A stretch of DNA of 64,000 nt. Source: Streptomyces sp. NBC_00448. GTDB lineage: Bacteria; Actinomycetota; Actinomycetes; Streptomycetales; Streptomycetaceae. Below, in pieces: positions 50,254 through 59,697 of the stretch (position 1 is the first letter of the stretch; each line of letters opens with the position of its first letter). The stretch spans positions 6,441,501-6,505,500 of the forward strand of contig NZ_CP107913.1 of the NCBI RefSeq assembly GCF_036014115.1, read 5' to 3'. The notes below the pieces were generated by a model, which saw only the letters and a list, made by a program, of their open reading frames with translations, did not search any database and had not been told where the DNA came from. Made by a program: the position numbers and the translations under genes.

Positions 50254-53200
50254 GTGGCAAACCCTCTCCACCACCCTGATCAGCTCAAGGAGCTGCTGGG
50301 TATCCCGTTCACCCCCGAGCAGATGGCGTGCATCACCGCGCCGCCCGCTCCCGGGGTGATCGTGGCCGGGGCGGGCTCGGGGAAGACCACAGTGATGGCC
50401 GCGCGGGTGGTGTGGCTGGTCGGCACCGGACAGGTCGCGCCGGACCAGGTGCTGGGGCTGACCTTCACCAACAAGGCGGCCGCGGAACTCTCCGAGCGGG
50501 TGCGGCGGGCGCTGGCGCGGGCGGGCATCACCCCGGGCGAGGCGGACGGCCCGCCCGACCCGGCCCTGGACCCGGACCAGGTGCCGGGGGACCCGCAGAT
50601 CTCGACGTACCACGCGTTCGCCGGGCAACTGCTGAAGGACCACGGCATGCGGATCGGGCTGGAGCCGACCGCGCGCCTGCTTGCCGACGCCACCCGCTTC
50701 CAGCTGGCGGCGAAGGTGCTGCGGGCCGCGCCCGGCCCGTACCCGGCGCTGACCAAGGGGCTGCCCACGCTCATCGGTGACCTGCTCGCGCTGTCCGGCG
50801 AGCTGTCGGAGCACCTGGTGCCCGCCGAGCGGCTGCGCGCCCATGACACGCGGCTCGCCGCGCGGCTCGGCGAGCTGGACCCGGGCATGCGCGGCTACGC
50901 CTGGGTGAAGGAGGTGGCGCACGCCACCGCCGCCCGCCGCGACCTGGCCGAACTGGCCGCCGCCTACCGGCAGGAGAAGAAGGGCCGCGACCTGCTGGAC
51001 TTCGGCGACCAGATCGCGCTGTCCGCCGAGCTGGCGCAGGGCCGCCCGGAGGTCGGCGCGCTGCTGCGGGACCAGTACCGGGTGGTGCTGCTGGACGAGT
51101 ACCAGGACACGTCGGTGGCGCAGCGGCTGCTGCTCGCCGGGCTGTTCGGGGGCGGCACCGGGCATCCGGTGACCGCGGTCGGAGACCCCTGCCAGGCGAT
51201 CTACGGCTGGCGCGGCGCGTCCGTGGCGAACCTCGACGACTTCCCCCGGCACTTCCCGTACGCGGACGGGCGGCCCGCCGACCGCTACTCGCTCAGCGAG
51301 AACCGCCGCTCCGGCGGCCGGCTGCTGGACCTCGCCAACACCCTCGCCGTCGAACTGCGGGCCCGGCACGAAGGCGTGGAGGCGCTGCGCCCGGCCCCCG
51401 GCGCCGAGCGCGACGGCGTCGTACGCTGCGCGCTGCTGCCCACGCAGGCCGAGGAGACGACGTGGCTCGCCGACTCCGTCGCCCACCTGGTGCGCACCGG
51501 CACGCCGCCCGGCGAGATCGCGGTGCTGTGCCGTACGGCCGCGCACTTCGCCGACATCCACGCGGCGCTGGTGGCAAGGGACGTGCCGGTCGAGGTGGTC
51601 GGGCTGTCGGGGCTGCTGCACCTGCCCGAGGTGGCCGATCTCGTCGCCACCTGCGAGGTGCTGCACGACCCGACCGCCAACGCGGCCCTGGTACGGCTGC
51701 TGACCGGCCCGCGCTGGCGGATCGGCCCGCGCGACCTGGCGCTCCTCGGCCGCCGGGCCCGGCTGCTGGTGCGGTACGGACCCGGGCCCGGCGGCGGTGC
51801 GGACGGCGAGGGGCCGGACCGGCTCGCGGCGGCCGTGGAAGGGGTCGATCCGGCCGAGGTGGTGTCGCTGACCGACGCGCTGGAGACGTTCCTCGACGCC
51901 GAAACCGGCGACGAGCTGCCGTTCTCCGCCGAGGCGCGGGTGCGGTTCGCGCGGCTGGCCGCCGAGATAAGGGAGTTGCGCCGGGCGCTCGCCGACCCGC
52001 TGATGGACGTGCTGCACCGGGTGCTGGCCGTCACCGGGCTCGAAGTGGAGCTGGCCGCGTCACCGCACGCGTTGGCCGCCCGCCGCCAGGAGACCCTCAA
52101 CGCGTTCCTCGACGTGGCCGCGTCCTTCGCCGGGCTGGACGGGGAGGCGACGCTGCTGGCGTTCCTCGGGTTCCTGCACACCGCGGCGCAGTACGAGAAG
52201 GGCCTCGACAGTTCGCTGCCCGGCGGCGACGACACGGTGAAGGTGCTCACCGCCCACAAGGCCAAGGGCCTGGAGTGGGACGTGGTCGTGGTGCCCGGTC
52301 TGGTCGCCAAGGGCTTTCCCGGCGAACGCGGACGGGAGCTGTGGCCGCTCAACGCGAAGGTGCTGCCGCACGGTCTGCGCGGTGACGCCGCCACCCTCCC
52401 CGACGTGGAGGCGTGGACCCGGGCCGGGCTCGACGGTTTCCGCGCCGCGATGAAGGAGCACCAGCGCATCGAGGAACTGCGGCTCGGCTACGTCACCTTC
52501 ACCCGGCCGCGCTCCCTCCTGCTCGGCTCCGGGCACTGGTGGGGGCCGACCCAGTCCAAGCCGTTCGGGCCGTCCGCGTTCCTCGACGCCCTGCGCGCGC
52601 ACTGCGAGGCCGGGCACGGCGAGATCGAGGTGTGGGCCGAGCCCCCGGCCGAGGACGCCGACAACCCGGCCCTCGCCTCCGCCACCGAACCCCCCTGGCC
52701 GCTGCCCCTCGACCCGGCCGCCTTCGAACGGCGCCGCCATGCCGCGAAGACCGTCCGCGCCCAGATCGACGCCACCCGCCCGGACGCCTCCGACACCCCC
52801 CTCCCCCCGCAACCCACCCGCGCCGCATCCCCCCGCCCCTCCCTCCCCCCGCAACCCACCCGGGGGAAAGGCCACCCCACCCCCGACTCCACCGGCGCCC
52901 CCCACCCCGCCGATCCCCCGCTCCCTCCCGACGACTCCCGCCTCGTCTCCGCCTGGGACCGCGACCTCACCGCCCTCACCGGCGAACTCCGCCGCGCCCG
53001 CGCCACCGTCCACGACGTCCCCCTCCCGCGCACCCTCACCGCCACCCAGCTCATGCGGCTGGCCGCCGACCCGGACGGCCTCGCCCGCGACCTGGCCCGC
53101 CCCCTGCCGCGCCCACCGGCCCCCGCCGCCCGCCGCGGCACCCGCTTCCACGCCTGGGTCGAGTCCCGCTTCGACGCCCGCCCGCTCTTCGCCCCGGAGG

Positions 53201-53703
53201 ACCTGCCCGGCATCGAACCCGGCGACGACATCGCCGACGAGCAGGACCTCGCCGCCCTCAAGGACGCCTTCCTGCGCACCCCGTACGCCGAGCGCACCCC
53301 CTACCGCGTCGAGGCCGCCTTCACCCTCACCCTCGCCGGCCGCCTCATCCGCGGCCGCATCGACGCGGTGTACCGGGAACGTACGGACGCCGTACGCGCG
53401 GATGCCGTGGCCGCCGAGACCGGTTCCACCGAGCCGCCAGGCCACGACGCGGACCCGTACACGTACGAGATCGTCGACTGGAAGACCGGGCACCGGCCCG
53501 ACGCCGCGGACCCGCTGCAGCTCGCGATCTACCGGCTGGCCTGGGCCGAGCAGCAGGGCGTGCCGCTGGAGCGGGTGCGGGCGGCGTTCCTGCACATCCG
53601 CACCGGCACGCTGCTGCGGCCCCCGGACCTGCCGGACCGGGCCGCGCTGGAGCGGCTGCTCAGCCCCGATCCGCCGGACCGGGCCGGGGAACCGCCGCAC
53701 TGA
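50254..53703 (+). CDS. adnB: AdnB-like UvrD-family helicase with RecB-like nuclease domain
   Basis: 1149 aa from a GTG. Motor motifs: GAGSGKTT (~42), TFTNKAAAELSERV, LLDEYQDTS (~281), DPCQAIYGWRGAS, LTAHKAKGLEWDVVVVPG, and an atypical motif VI TFTRPRSLL. The nuclease core is EIVDWKTGHRP (~1074) with QLAIYRLAWAEQ. Unlike the AdnA-like partner it lacks the CxxC cluster at the C-terminus. A Pro-rich linker of ~65 residues (from ~840) joins motor and nuclease and contains two LPPQPTR units encoded by a 20-bp direct repeat (52801 and 52843). Role: partner subunit in break end processing. Confidence 0.88.
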   Translation: MANPLHHPDQLKELLGIPFTPEQMACITAPPAPGVIVAGAGSGKTTVMAARVVWLVGTGQVAPDQVLGLTFTNKAAAELSERVRRALARAGITPGEADGPPDPALDPDQVPGDPQISTYHAFAGQLLKDHGMRIGLEPTARLLADATRFQLAAKVLRAAPGPYPALTKGLPTLIGDLLALSGELSEHLVPAERLRAHDTRLAARLGELDPGMRGYAWVKEVAHATAARRDLAELAAAYRQEKKGRDLLDFGDQIALSAELAQGRPEVGALLRDQYRVVLLDEYQDTSVAQRLLLAGLFGGGTGHPVTAVGDPCQAIYGWRGASVANLDDFPRHFPYADGRPADRYSLSENRRSGGRLLDLANTLAVELRARHEGVEALRPAPGAERDGVVRCALLPTQAEETTWLADSVAHLVRTGTPPGEIAVLCRTAAHFADIHAALVARDVPVEVVGLSGLLHLPEVADLVATCEVLHDPTANAALVRLLTGPRWRIGPRDLALLGRRARLLVRYGPGPGGGADGEGPDRLAAAVEGVDPAEVVSLTDALETFLDAETGDELPFSAEARVRFARLAAEIRELRRALADPLMDVLHRVLAVTGLEVELAASPHALAARRQETLNAFLDVAASFAGLDGEATLLAFLGFLHTAAQYEKGLDSSLPGGDDTVKVLTAHKAKGLEWDVVVVPGLVAKGFPGERGRELWPLNAKVLPHGLRGDAATLPDVEAWTRAGLDGFRAAMKEHQRIEELRLGYVTFTRPRSLLLGSGHWWGPTQSKPFGPSAFLDALRAHCEAGHGEIEVWAEPPAEDADNPALASATEPPWPLPLDPAAFERRRHAAKTVRAQIDATRPDASDTPLPPQPTRAASPRPSLPPQPTRGKGHPTPDSTGAPHPADPPLPPDDSRLVSAWDRDLTALTGELRRARATVHDVPLPRTLTATQLMRLAADPDGLARDLARPLPRPPAPAARRGTRFHAWVESRFDARPLFAPEDLPGIEPGDDIADEQDLAALKDAFLRTPYAERTPYRVEAAFTLTLAGRLIRGRIDAVYRERTDAVRADAVAAETGSTEPPGHDADPYTYEIVDWKTGHRPDAADPLQLAIYRLAWAEQQGVPLERVRAAFLHIRTGTLLRPPDLPDRAALERLLSPDPPDRAGEPPH

Positions 53704-53807
53704 CAGCGGGCGGGCGCGGGGTGCGGGGGTGCGCCGGCAGGGTCGGTGGCGGGGTCGGCGGCAGGCGGCGGAGCAGGGCCGACGACGCGGCCGGTACGCT
53801 GAAAGCC

Positions 53808-55253
53808 ATGCGTACGACCCCGGACAACGCCGTCCACCCGCACCCCGCCGACCCGGCCCCGTACATCGCCGAACACAGCGCCGCGTTCCTCGCCGCGCTG
53901 AGGGACTGGCTCCGTATCCCGTCCGTCTCCGCGAACCCGGACCACGCCCCCGACGTACGCCGCAGCGCCGAGTGGCTCGCGGCGGCACTGACCGACACCG
54001 GCTTCCCGGTGGCGGAGGTGTGGGAGACCGAGGGCGGCGGCCCGGCGGTCTTCGCCGAGTGGCCGAGCGGTGAGGCCGACGCACCCACCGTGCTCGTCTA
54101 CGGGCACCACGACGTGCAGCCCGCCGCGCGGGAGGACGGCTGGGCGACCGACCCGTTCGAGCCGGTCGAGCAGGACGGGCGGCTGCGGGCACGCGGCGCC
54201 GCGGACGACAAGGGCCAGGTCTTCCTGCACACCCTGGGCCTGCGCGCGCACCTGGCGGCGACCGGCCGCACCGCTCCGGCGGTGAACCTGAAACTGCTGG
54301 TCGAGGGCGAGGAGGAGTCCGGGTCGCCGCACTTCGGGCCGTTGATCAGGAAGCACGCCGACCGGCTCGCCTGCGACACCGTGATCGTCTCGGACACCGG
54401 CATGTGGGCCGAGGACACCCCGACGGTGTGCACCGGCATGCGCGGCCTGGTGGACGGCCAGATCGACCTGTACGGGCCGGACCAGGACATCCACTCGGGC
54501 TCGTTCGGCGGCGCGGTGCCCAACCCCGCCACGGAGGCGGCCCGGCTGGTCGCCGCGCTGCACGACGAGGACCGGCGGGTGTCGATCCCCGGTTTCTACG
54601 ACGGTGTGGTGGAACTCACCGACCGGGAGCGGGCGCTGCTGGCGGAGCTGCCGTTCGACGAGGCGGGCTGGCTGCGTACGGCCAAGTCGCACGCGGCGCT
54701 CGGCGAGCACGGCCACACCACCCTGGAGCGGATCTGGGCCCGGCCGACCGCCGAGGTCAACGGCATCCACGCCGGCTACGGCGGCCCCGGCGGCAAGACC
54801 ATCGTGCCGTCCACCGCGGAGATCAAGTTCTCCTTCCGGCTGGTCGCGGGGCAGGACACCGCCCGGGTGCGGCAACTGGTCACGGACTGGGTGGCGGCCC
54901 GGCTGCCCGACGGCATCCGGCACGAGATCCGGTTCTGGGGCGACGGCACCCGCCCGTGCCTGACCCCGCTGGACCACCCGGCGCTGCGCTCGCTGGTCCG
55001 CGCGATGGGCCGCGCCTTCGGCCAGGAGATCAGGTACACCCGCGAGGGCGGGTCCGGGCCGGCCGCCGACCTCCAGGACGTACTGGGCGTTCCCGTACTG
55101 TTCCTGGGAATTTCCGTGCCGTCCGACGGTTGGCACTCCGTGGACGAGAAAGTGGATCTCGACCTGCTGTTCAAGGGCGTCGAGACCGCGGCGCACCTGT
55201 GGACGGAGCTCGCCGCGGACTGGGCGGCCGAACCGTGGCCGAGCAGCCGGTGA
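53808..55253 (+). CDS. M20 family dipeptidase
   Basis: 481 aa. Zinc-site motifs typical of M20 dipeptidases: VLVYGHHDVQPA, GAADDKGQVFLH, LLVEGEEESGSPHF, then DIHSGSFGGAVPNP and REGGSGPAADLQ. The final His is likely in SDGWHSVDEK. It has no signal peptide and is probably a cytoplasmic di- or tripeptidase or related amidohydrolase. The preceding -10-like GGTACGCT close to the ATG suggests a short or absent leader. Confidence 0.92.
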   Translation: MRTTPDNAVHPHPADPAPYIAEHSAAFLAALRDWLRIPSVSANPDHAPDVRRSAEWLAAALTDTGFPVAEVWETEGGGPAVFAEWPSGEADAPTVLVYGHHDVQPAAREDGWATDPFEPVEQDGRLRARGAADDKGQVFLHTLGLRAHLAATGRTAPAVNLKLLVEGEEESGSPHFGPLIRKHADRLACDTVIVSDTGMWAEDTPTVCTGMRGLVDGQIDLYGPDQDIHSGSFGGAVPNPATEAARLVAALHDEDRRVSIPGFYDGVVELTDRERALLAELPFDEAGWLRTAKSHAALGEHGHTTLERIWARPTAEVNGIHAGYGGPGGKTIVPSTAEIKFSFRLVAGQDTARVRQLVTDWVAARLPDGIRHEIRFWGDGTRPCLTPLDHPALRSLVRAMGRAFGQEIRYTREGGSGPAADLQDVLGVPVLFLGISVPSDGWHSVDEKVDLDLLFKGVETAAHLWTELAADWAAEPWPSSR

Positions 55254-55389
55254 GCGGCGCGGGCCGACGGCGCAACGGGCACCTCGCGCCCGCTCGCGTG
55301 GAACCCGTACCGCTCGTACGGCCGGCACCGCTCGTACGGCTCGTACCGCAGGCATCGCAGGCACCGCAAAGGGGAGTTGGGAAGACGCC

Positions 55390-56337
55390 TTGACCGAACT
55401 CGACGCGACATCGAAGCCGCTGAGCCTCACCTACACCGGGGTGGACCGCGCGGCCCACCATCGGCTCGACGAGGCGTGGCTCGCGGCTGCCTGGAGCCAC
55501 CCCACCACCCGGGTCTTCGTCGTCTCCGGCGGCCAGGTGCTGGTCGAGGACACCCCCGACGGCGGCGCCGAACTCGTCATGACCCCGGCGTTCGACGCCC
55601 CCGAGACCGAGCAGCACCGCTACTTCCTCGGCATCGACGAGGAGGGCGTGCGCTACTTCGCCCTGCAGAAGGACACCCTGCCCGGGCGGATGGACGAGGC
55701 GGCCCGCCCGGCCGGACTGCGCGAGGTGGGCGGGCTGCTCGCCCCGATCGAGGCCGGGCTGATGGTGCACGCCGTCGCGCTGGAGAACTGGCAGCGCATG
55801 CACCGCTTCTGCTCCCGGTGCGGCGAGCGCACCGTCATCGCCGCCGCGGGCCACATCCGCCGCTGCCCCGCCTGCGGCGCCGAGCACTACCCGCGTACCG
55901 ACCCCGCCGTGATCATGCTCGTCACCGACGACGAGGACCGCGCCCTGCTCGGCCGCCAGGTGCACTGGCCCGAGGGCCGCTTCTCCACCCTCGCGGGCTT
56001 CGTGGAGCCCGGCGAGTCCATCGAGCAGTCGGTGCGCCGCGAGGTCTTCGAGGAGGCCGGCGTCACCGTCGGCGACGTCTCCTACGTCGCCAGCCAGCCC
56101 TGGCCGTTCCCGTCCAGCCTCATGCTCGGGTTCATGGCGCAGGCCACCTCCTCCGACATCCACGTCGACGGCGAGGAGATCCACGAGGCCCGCTGGTTCT
56201 CCCGCGAGGACCTGCGCGCCGCCTTCGAGTCCGGCGAGGTGCTGCCCCCGTTCGGCATCTCGATCGCGGCCCGGCTGATCGAGCTGTGGTACGGCAAGCC
56301 GCTGCCGAAGCAGGGGGGAGCCGCGGCGGCGCGGTAG
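55390..56337 (+). CDS. nudC: NAD+ diphosphatase NudC
   Basis: 315 aa from a TTG. The zinc ribbon is CSRCGE...CPACGAEHYPR (~140-165). The Nudix box is GFVEPGESIEQSVRREVFEEAGV (~200-222), followed by the NudC signature SQPWPFPSSLM. The enzyme hydrolyses NAD(H) to NMN(H) and AMP and can remove NAD caps from RNA. M. tuberculosis nudC (Rv3199c) occupies the same place between adnAB and mycoredoxin/uvrD2. Confidence 0.95.
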   Translation: MTELDATSKPLSLTYTGVDRAAHHRLDEAWLAAAWSHPTTRVFVVSGGQVLVEDTPDGGAELVMTPAFDAPETEQHRYFLGIDEEGVRYFALQKDTLPGRMDEAARPAGLREVGGLLAPIEAGLMVHAVALENWQRMHRFCSRCGERTVIAAAGHIRRCPACGAEHYPRTDPAVIMLVTDDEDRALLGRQVHWPEGRFSTLAGFVEPGESIEQSVRREVFEEAGVTVGDVSYVASQPWPFPSSLMLGFMAQATSSDIHVDGEEIHEARWFSREDLRAAFESGEVLPPFGISIAARLIELWYGKPLPKQGGAAAAR

Positions 56338-56412
56338 CCGCGGGTGTGCGGGTCCACGGGTGCGCGGTCCTGCGAGCCTGGCGGGTTGGCGGGCGTGCCA
56401 CTGACCGGCGCG

Positions 56413-57276
56413 CTACGGCAGGTCGTGCGCGTACTCCACGTACAGCGGGCTGGCGATCACCACTCTGCTGAAGGGGGCGGCGGTGTCGCCGCCGACGGGC
56501 GGGTAGGCGAGGTCGGCGGTGACGCGCGCGTATCCCCGTGTCCAGGCGGCGGTGGGTGCGGACGCGCGGCGGTCGAGCCAGTCGACGAGCTCGGCGGTGC
56601 CCCGGTGGAAGTGGCCCAGCCTGGACACCTCTGTGGGTGGGGAGTCCGCCGGGAGGACCGGCAGGTCCTGGTGGCCGAGGGTGTCGAGCGTGTCGTGGGC
56701 CTGGCCGCCTTCGCGCCTGAACCACGCCCGGCTCCTGGTGACCTCGCTGTAGCCGGGGGAGGTGGACGAGCCGCCGCCACCGGACGTCCATGTCGTGCCG
56801 CCGGTGGCGTACTCCGTGACGGTCCTCGCGGCGGGCGGCGGCTCCTGCCGTGGTGGCAGGGCCGGCAGCAGCAGGTGCTCGGCGGAACCGTGCATCAGCA
56901 GGCGGACCTTGCGGCCGGAGGCGTCCACCGGGTCGTAGCCCTCGACCGGGTCGCCGGGGTCGAGGAAGACCACCATGTGGCTGAACGGGTCGTCCAGCAG
57001 CATGTCGTTGAGCGGGGCCTCGAACCAGATCCACTGACCCGGGCGGTGCTCGGCATCGGTGAACCAGCGCGCGTGGCTCTCGATCTGCTCGGTCACCCGC
57101 CGCAGATGGTCGAGGCGCTCCCGCTCGTCGTTCGTGGCGGCGGGGGACACGTCCACGCCGACCAGGGGCGTGGAGACCTTCAGCGCCATCTTGAGCCGGC
57201 CACTGAAGCGGCGCCGGGCCAACGGGACGAACTGCCGTAACTTCGCGTCGGACAGGTAGACCAGTTCGCTCAGCAT
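56413..57276 (-). CDS. SAVMC3_10250-like hypothetical protein
   Basis: 287 aa. It begins MLSELVYLSDAKLRQF, a start I associate with the SAVMC3_10250 family of streptomycetes. The middle contains WIWFEAPLNDMLLDDPFSHMVVFLDPG and a Gly/Ser-rich loop. The end is RVVIASPLYVEYAHDLP. No signal or membrane segment. It begins a patch of minus-strand accessory genes (56413-60321) between nudC and the mycoredoxin gene. Function unknown. Confidence 0.65.
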   Translation of the reverse strand: MLSELVYLSDAKLRQFVPLARRRFSGRLKMALKVSTPLVGVDVSPAATNDERERLDHLRRVTEQIESHARWFTDAEHRPGQWIWFEAPLNDMLLDDPFSHMVVFLDPGDPVEGYDPVDASGRKVRLLMHGSAEHLLLPALPPRQEPPPAARTVTEYATGGTTWTSGGGGSSTSPGYSEVTRSRAWFRREGGQAHDTLDTLGHQDLPVLPADSPPTEVSRLGHFHRGTAELVDWLDRRASAPTAAWTRGYARVTADLAYPPVGGDTAAPFSRVVIASPLYVEYAHDLP

Positions 57277-57409
57277 GGATTCAGGCTAGGGGATGGTTTG
57301 ACCTGCCGTCAGGCACTAAAGCGACGAGGGCCACGCCCGGGGTGGCGCCGAGGGGAACGCGCCCCGGTCGTCGCCAGGGCGCGTTCCTCGGTCCGCGGTC
57401 CGGACACGG

Positions 57410-57967
57410 TCACTGGGCCAGGACGTCCAGGACATCCTGGGTGCTGCCGACCTCGGCGATGCGCGGGAAGACGTGCGCCACGCTGTGCTCGTGCGTGGTC
57501 AGGTCCCGGTCGGTCATGGCGTCGACGGGCAGCGTCACATGGAAGCCCTGCTCGTGCGCGTCCCGGGCGGTGGACTCCACGCCGCTGCCGGTGGCGATGC
57601 CCGTGACGACCACCTGCGTGACGTCGAGTGCCCGTAGCCGGTCGGCCAGGCCGGTGCCGGTGAAGGCGCTGCGCGCGTGCTTGGTCACGAGGATGTCCTC
57701 GGGCTGCCGGTCCAGTTCCGGGATGAGGTCGGTCCAGCCCTCGGGGAACGAACGGGTGCCGGGGCGGCCCTGGTCGGTCCGGCCCGACGGTGCCCCCGAC
57801 ACGTTGACGAGGACGACGGGGAGGCCGCGGTCGCGGAACACCCGCAGCAGGTCCGCCGAGCGGTCGACGATCCCGGTGACGGGGTGGGCGAGCGGCAGGG
57901 TGACGATGCCGGCCTGGAGGTCCACGACGATGAGCGCGGTCTTCGGGTCGAGGGTGGTGACGGGCAT
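57410..57967 (-). CDS. isochorismatase-like hydrolase lacking the catalytic Cys
   Basis: 185 aa. The fold and first motif are clear: TALIVVDLQAGIV with the catalytic Asp, and ILVTKHARSAFTGTGL with the Lys. The usual nucleophile Cys position in the VTGIATGSGVESTARDA loop is Gly. Such Cys-less members exist, but amidase or isochorismatase activity by the standard mechanism is then doubtful. The gene lies 132 nt downstream of a marR gene on the same strand and is probably its regulatory target. Confidence 0.87.
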   Translation of the reverse strand: MPVTTLDPKTALIVVDLQAGIVTLPLAHPVTGIVDRSADLLRVFRDRGLPVVLVNVSGAPSGRTDQGRPGTRSFPEGWTDLIPELDRQPEDILVTKHARSAFTGTGLADRLRALDVTQVVVTGIATGSGVESTARDAHEQGFHVTLPVDAMTDRDLTTHEHSVAHVFPRIAEVGSTQDVLDVLAQ

Positions 57968-58099
57968 GCGAAGTCCTTCGGAGTGGCGGGGTGGTGAGGT
58001 GTCGAGAAGCCGGGTGAGGGCACGCCGGAAGCGGCGGTGGGGCCGGGACGGCGCAGGTGGAGCGGCGGAGCGGTGCCGGGGAGGCGGGAGCGGGACGGG

Positions 58100-58585
58100 T
58101 CAGGGCGACTGGGCGAGCCGTCTGAGCAGGTCGGTGCACGAGGCGAGCCGCGCGACCTCCTCGGCGGAGAACCCGGCCCCGATCGCCTGCGTCATCCAGT
58201 CCTCCTTCGCCAGCCGCCCGGTACGGAACTTCTCGCGCGCGGTCTCGGTGAGGCTCAGTACGGTCTTTCGGCCGTCCCTCGGGTCCGGCGAACCGCTGAT
58301 CAGCCCGGCGTCCTCCAGGACGCCGACGATCTTCGCCATCGACTGCGGGCGGATGCCCTCGGCGCGCGCCAGTACGGTCGCCGTCGCCGCTCCGTCGCGC
58401 TCGATCCTGAGCAGGACCGACGACTGGGACCGGGTGAGGTCGCTGCCGTGTCCCTGCTCGCGGAGTCTGCGGGTGAGCTGCCCGAGAACGACGCGCAGCT
58501 CACCGGCGAGGACCGCCGGGTCAGGCGCCGACGACGGCTCCCGCTCCGGTTCCGGTGCCCGCTCCGGCGCACGCTGCTCGTCCAT
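58100..58585 (-). CDS. MarR family transcriptional regulator
   Basis: 161 aa from ATG 58583-58585. After a Pro/Glu-rich leader of ~25 residues there is a MarR winged helix: LVVLGQLTRRL-like helix, LTRSQSSVLLRIERDG, ATVLARAEGIRPQSMAKIVGVLEDAGLI, and the wing SPDPRDGRKTVLSLT. A perfect palindrome 25 nt upstream (58610-58629) is the expected operator, so autoregulation is likely. The neighbouring isochorismatase-like gene may be co-regulated. Confidence 0.9.
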   Translation of the reverse strand: MDEQRAPERAPEPEREPSSAPDPAVLAGELRVVLGQLTRRLREQGHGSDLTRSQSSVLLRIERDGAATATVLARAEGIRPQSMAKIVGVLEDAGLISGSPDPRDGRKTVLSLTETAREKFRTGRLAKEDWMTQAIGAGFSAEEVARLASCTDLLRRLAQSP

Positions 58586-58609
58586 CTTCTGAAGGCTAGC
58601 ATTCTCTTC

Positions 58610-58629
58610 AGCCAACTGCACAGTTGGCT
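58610..58629. promoter_or_regulatory. perfect 20-bp palindrome, putative MarR operator
   Basis: AGCCAACTG-CA-CAGTTGGCT is a 9+2+9 perfect inverted repeat just upstream of the marR start. The CAACTG/CAGTTG core and spacing are typical of MarR-family sites. Confidence 0.8.
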
Positions 58630-58703
58630 GTCGAAATTGCCGAGGGTGCCGATGACGCGTGCCTGCGGGTGCCGCCGTACCGGAGAGCGACGGAGGCCCG
58701 AGG

Positions 58704-59606
58704 CTAGCGGGGACTCCACGCGCGACCTGTTCGCCGCCACTCCCGCGCACCGGCCATCAACACGGCGACCAGGCGCTCCTTCTCCTCGACGTATCCCTGC
58801 CGCTCGTACGCGAACCGGGCGGCGAGGGTCCGCTTGATCACCCCGTAGCGGCGCGCGGCCTCCGGGTTCGCGATGAGGAAGTCCCGGAACAGGCGGTACT
58901 CGTCGGCGAGCGGGGAGCCGGCGGCCACGGCGTGCAGGTGGTGCGTCCGCTTTCCGTCCGCCATCTTGCGGAGGAACATGTGCCCCTCGTCGGCCGCGAA
59001 CGACCCGGGGCGGTACTCGTACCCGATCCGTGCCAGCGGCTCCACCCGAGCGGCCACTGCTGCCAGATCGTCGAGAACCACCATCACGTCGATGGTCGGC
59101 TTCGCGCACAGCCCGGGCACGCTGGTCGACCCCACGTGCTCGATCGCCCGTGCGCCGGGCAGTGCGTCCGTGAGCAGGTCGCGCTCGGCGGCGAACCGGC
59201 GCAGCCACCGCGGGTCGTACTCCACCACCTCGACCGCGGGCGTCCGCTCCCGCGCCGACAGCGCCCCGCCTTCGTACTCCCTCAGCAGGGCCAGGTGCGC
59301 GAGGTCCGTCCCCCCGGGCTCGCCCGAGGCGCCCACCACCTCGACGTACGTGACCTCGCCCACCACCACGTCGGCTCGCGCGCCGCCCTGTGCCGGCCGC
59401 CCGTCGTGGTGGGGCACTCCGGCGCGGATCGTGTACCCGCCCGCGGGCAGCGACAGCGAGAAGAAGCCGGTCGGGCTGGTGAAGGGGGCCGCCAAGCGGA
59501 GCATCCTGGGCTCGTCCGGTGTCACGGCGACGAAGTAGGAACCGAGCGGCTCGCCCGTCGCGGTGCGGGCCACGCCGCATACCACGCCCTCCCGATTTCC
59601 CTGCAT
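58704..59606 (-). CDS. GrpB/UPF0157 nucleotidyltransferase-like protein with N-terminal beta domain
   Basis: 300 aa from ATG 59604-59606. Residues ~125-290 are GrpB (UPF0157): VVEYDPRWLRRFAAERDLL, AIEHVGSTSVPGLCAKPTIDVMVV with the GSTS-x-PG...D nucleotidyltransferase motif, and FRDFLIANPEAARRYGVIKRTLA. Residues ~8-100 form a separate beta-rich region (GYTIRAGVPHHDGR, FTSPTGFFSLSLPAGGYTI) resembling carboxypeptidase-regulatory-like domains. GrpB alone is about 170 aa, so this is a fusion. Function of GrpB proteins is not established beyond the fold. Confidence 0.83.
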   Translation of the reverse strand: MQGNREGVVCGVARTATGEPLGSYFVAVTPDEPRMLRLAAPFTSPTGFFSLSLPAGGYTIRAGVPHHDGRPAQGGARADVVVGEVTYVEVVGASGEPGGTDLAHLALLREYEGGALSARERTPAVEVVEYDPRWLRRFAAERDLLTDALPGARAIEHVGSTSVPGLCAKPTIDVMVVLDDLAAVAARVEPLARIGYEYRPGSFAADEGHMFLRKMADGKRTHHLHAVAAGSPLADEYRLFRDFLIANPEAARRYGVIKRTLAARFAYERQGYVEEKERLVAVLMAGAREWRRTGRAWSPR

Positions 59607-59697
59607 TCCCCCACCGTCCCACTTCCGCGCCCCGCGGGGTGCCGGTGCGGGCCGGGTGCGGCGGGAGCCGGTGGACGGCCGGGTGGGTGCGGCCGGG

